Positions 19,201 to 20,000 of a DNA stretch of 20,000 nt are shown one piece after another. Both the position numbers and the translations under genes were made by a program. Under the pieces are notes generated by a model. The model saw nothing but the letters and a program-made list of their open reading frames with translations. It did no database searches and was not told where the DNA came from. Position 1 is the first letter of the stretch, and the number at the start of each line of letters is the position of its first letter. This DNA comes from Neocallimastix lanati (nom. inval.) (lineage: Eukaryota; Neocallimastigomycota; Neocallimastigomycetes; Neocallimastigales; Neocallimastigaceae): assembly GCA_016946835.1 (NCBI GenBank), contig JACVTC010000497.1, forward strand, positions 1 to 20,000. The letters run 5' to 3'.

Positions 19201-20000
19201 ATATAAAGTTATGGCTGTTCATTGTATAAAATCGTCGAAATGTCGAGAAGAGTTTAAAAATGTAAATAAAGATAAAATATCATTTAGTATTGTTAATTAT
19301 AATAGTAAAGATAAAGGTAAGAGCATAGATAACTTCACATTTATTATCCACAATGATGAAAGTCAAAAAAGTATTAGTAGTTTTGCACTTCAAAAAAATG
19401 AAGAAAATAAAAAGTATACAGTTGACGATCACCATAGCCCTATGGAATATAAATATTCAGAATTAAATCAAATGGTGAATAATAGAAAGGTTGAAAGGAT
19501 GACGATTGATAATACAGAATACATAGTAAAACCTGGTATTGGACTTGTTGCTGAATGCGAATTTGAATTTGAAGATGCTAATGGAAATATAGTAAAACCC
19601 GAAGTTTATGCAATTAAAAGTTCTGAAGGTAATGGAATATATAATAGTAAATCTATTGAGCAAAAATATGAAATTCAAAATAATGGAGAATACGACATAA
19701 ATTTGGTAAAAGCAGAAGCTTTGAATTTAAGAATTGATAATAGTAATTTAAATATCAAGGATGAAAATAATAATAGTAATGAATCGGATATATCTTTTAT
19801 GAATCAAGTTGGGGAAAAATTATTAAATAAAAGAAATAGTAATGAATCTAATAAATATTGTAAATTATCTAATGATGAAGTAAACATTTTTAATAATTAT
19901 TCCAATTTAATAATAAATGATGATTTATGTGAAGGTAATCAGGGTATGTTACATTATAATGAAGAAAATGAATTCAATTCTGGATTTAATGAACTTAAGA
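13286..20000 (+). CDS. Giant secreted helix-rich protein, 3' end beyond window
   Basis: A single frame of 2238 codons runs from ATG 13286 to the right edge without a stop, so the protein is larger than this. The N-terminus MKLINIFFVLIFLVLEAISG is a signal peptide, which fixes the start. Residues about 60-760 are charged and helical, with spaced Lys/Glu/Asn/Leu heptad-like patterns; one Cys cluster lies early (C213, C217, C232). A segment at about 765-1050 is more beta-like and has several cysteines. A long helical part follows (about 1050-1970), then a second beta-like, Cys-containing segment from about 1975 to the edge. The motif GN(L/I)(L/V) recurs at 41-44, 923-926 and 2100-2103. Kex2-type sites occur at KRKR 1036-1039, KR 1184-1185 and KR 2182-2183. 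No named domain, dockerin or catalytic motif is seen. It is probably an extracellular or wall-associated structural or adhesive protein; the function is inferred only from secretion and size. Confidence 0.88.
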   Translation, partial: MKLINIFFVLIFLVLEAISGPQDNNAEQQALLTLSVADNEGNLLTKDIVDINGNYKIVQNYNDLENNLLKVEYDKGNKKVSIIDIVPTLSKEFITNILKYENKWTSDDNKNNELIFEKTKEEFKKLYDTSRLLFIGKIMNNVLKNELSKIDIDKLNTLMNSSNDKDLKKDLTDYISNINNFIELLDNNVSVNDVFDEVNKLKIIVKDESGTACAKSCLTDQEDIIRKLKTECAKIINNNEKSTLSLNDLKKEINNININQLKDSIRMNNDYINGIPQDKHQLLYLFKLYNNKLKSIEDSLNINGINNKAEIEANLNSIVNVKFDYYDEFSEKHMELTKKYNKKVSDENDSFSTKLTNLNNLFSEKLDEISTSSKKDELKNYIESSINKVEEMYYNCDFPEDNKNDENDKFIKEVTNIYNNLYTNEYEHALELEYYAINDAKIATIKKKVNKIISQHYITEKYEKSLTELYDQYDSGEIDSNQYNAKYTAITNEMSKPYGDLLNIREFVIKDIEEQCEKINNYKATLLHDDNIEDIKKTLNDFKNKKIKNGFDNSNEISNINIISELENKFKRFSDKGINSLIENVVSEINIDKSVEALLINNNEVIDDIYKIHNEKEFSKLHNILIKNNILNEENITNKLYNQNIFVDLNRTEKTSTSDTSEDINNLKDREFSVEYNDREKGEYYEIIERIYQAIKAHKGKLTNYSSYFPAEMSNVKKEILRTIAEELYDIYGDDISDYSIHDYQKESRFNFDIIKTSTRYHIICNDKKYENNNVFELCKLDINGNNIELHEFDIGTNMETVKDNNKVINVKKGFKANKLIKNNYEKKITNDYLGSKKSNINQKSISLLAMYGTIYGNDNFYIPNDYVKIASDNNNSLFDKNNDKTIDIYVYDKNKNIIKKSVYRDQIKGDIIGLYYSKNKKGNLLTNVKCSYSEDNGISHIGEYIKDINSQRTKKVEKINDENIKEQRKSELNVINDTKELVKDEYIISCNKDGNYNGCLNDNGHLDQFKFMFEDKNAVINSFNMKCRNKSTAVKRKRTTNLCTLSNIKITENKDITDNILSLLSKLSIKSSEASNLYTEIKKQIEEKNVSYDQEEIWSNIINIYEKYMDKFELTDQNDILRNIQNLVNIYAEDLSNNEKYDKNKFISKEFVEKLNSKLVKYYINHEQKMKENNLSGDEEIYKRDFYPNNKSIYYKEVLIDSINELYKSIKYNNDDINIGMVFNINNENIINDERLDEIKNLCDNIKNMEIDEKEKDAYKKKLLNVYKKIEKINSANIIDNYYTGEINNNFEIINKLSNTLVEKLKKEFPDDEEIQNLESNTSFDQYTSTNIINLDYIKELYDNDYLEYISNEVNSKNYIKSFIDNLKSKVLSMKQNDDYLDEDVYKSIKRLENNINKKIKQIKNYDSENNHFEEVEHFMKLLNNYNELISVCILQNKILTSDNQSKSIQHIELDEDMMNRVNYIATKKINQGYNSIIKENRNEFGVESIENSIDKNDANSISYNWGNNKIFAPSKTDIDKLIDKSTESKANAVLEFMSKASEDSDLSDLIDGYKIKSQLLEHQTSVSRNSEDINEINTVSEKMGESDFMNNLETYQDYNTRTFVKYLKAASEYDDYIQMENLKYNQDGTINVSEIYLDEEGKPIINNIDELLHEMGSFIETIGEYEDKMSKKSFSKYQEKIEKSISKLEKHINNCLFKLSDSMDRTNDERYDKALEQLKNLVNSAKPLISIASEVCKNPNIESNILRIDNQINKFQQMNENSIKSNKDEKSEIEKFAERAAFTILAAGREDGSLAKELNENGELVPISINVIENGEEVKKSIKDIIPSLRNLEGKALEDKFRKLYDMAVVQYSEHFETYFDEEKGKLLYKESPLNTIKKGNILSRIIKSYNTLDDGNIEYFELAPEEINVHFSTNNELDENFKKFISEVDENKLDDIDINNINESESDIIRKYWEDDDEESNYDNEKKQLYKVMAVHCIKSSKCREEFKNVNKDKISFSIVNYNSKDKGKSIDNFTFIIHNDESQKSISSFALQKNEENKKYTVDDHHSPMEYKYSELNQMVNNRKVERMTIDNTEYIVKPGIGLVAECEFEFEDANGNIVKPEVYAIKSSEGNGIYNSKSIEQKYEIQNNGEYDINLVKAEALNLRIDNSNLNIKDENNNSNESDISFMNQVGEKLLNKRNSNESNKYCKLSNDEVNIFNNYSNLIINDDLCEGNQGMLHYNEENEFNSGFNELK

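Noticed and set aside
1-20000. tRNA, rRNA, CRISPR array, transposase or LTR elements
   Set aside because: None was found by eye: no B-box-like tRNA core, no regular spacer array and no transposase or reverse-transcriptase motif in any long frame.

Overview
The window looks like nuclear DNA of an anaerobic gut fungus (Neocallimastigomycota). I base this on very high A+T content, spacers built almost only of A/T runs and microsatellites, long intronless genes rich in Asn/Ile/Lys, a long ankyrin protein of a style I associate with these fungi, and neighbouring secreted Cys- or Ser/Thr-rich surface proteins. No rRNA, tRNA or housekeeping gene is present to fix the taxonomy. Another A+T-rich eukaryote is possible.

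Layout: (1) 1-4834, minus: a secreted protein of at least 1611 residues, cut by the left edge. It has a signal peptide, Ser/Thr-rich blocks around a helical and hydrophobic core, several Kex2-like dibasic sites, a bulb-lectin-like segment, a Thr/Asn linker and a second, better bulb-lectin domain. (2) 5242-5964, minus: a 240-residue Cys-rich protein with a signal peptide and a GPI-type tail. It shares a Cys...SKNPxYNxY module with gene 1. (3) 5965-7466: a 1.5 kb gene-poor spacer holding an intron-like element (6596-6671) and an island of ordinary base composition (about 6883-7050) with three potential hairpins and a short interrupted reading frame. I cannot identify the island, and it is the most puzzling part of the window. 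(4) 7467-11483, minus: a 1338-residue ankyrin-repeat protein with a pentapeptide-repeat stalk and a C-terminal membrane anchor. (5) 11484-11919: a shared divergent upstream region. (6) 11920-13044, plus: a 374-residue orphan protein. (7) 13045-13285: a spacer with a perfect 41-bp tandem repeat. (8) 13286-20000, plus: a secreted, helix-rich giant of at least 2238 residues, cut by the right edge.

Three of the five genes enter the secretory pathway and one more looks membrane-anchored, so the region reads as a cluster of cell-surface or extracellular proteins, not a metabolic pathway. Genes 1 and 2 lie in the same direction and share a module. No shared pathway can be shown from sequence alone.
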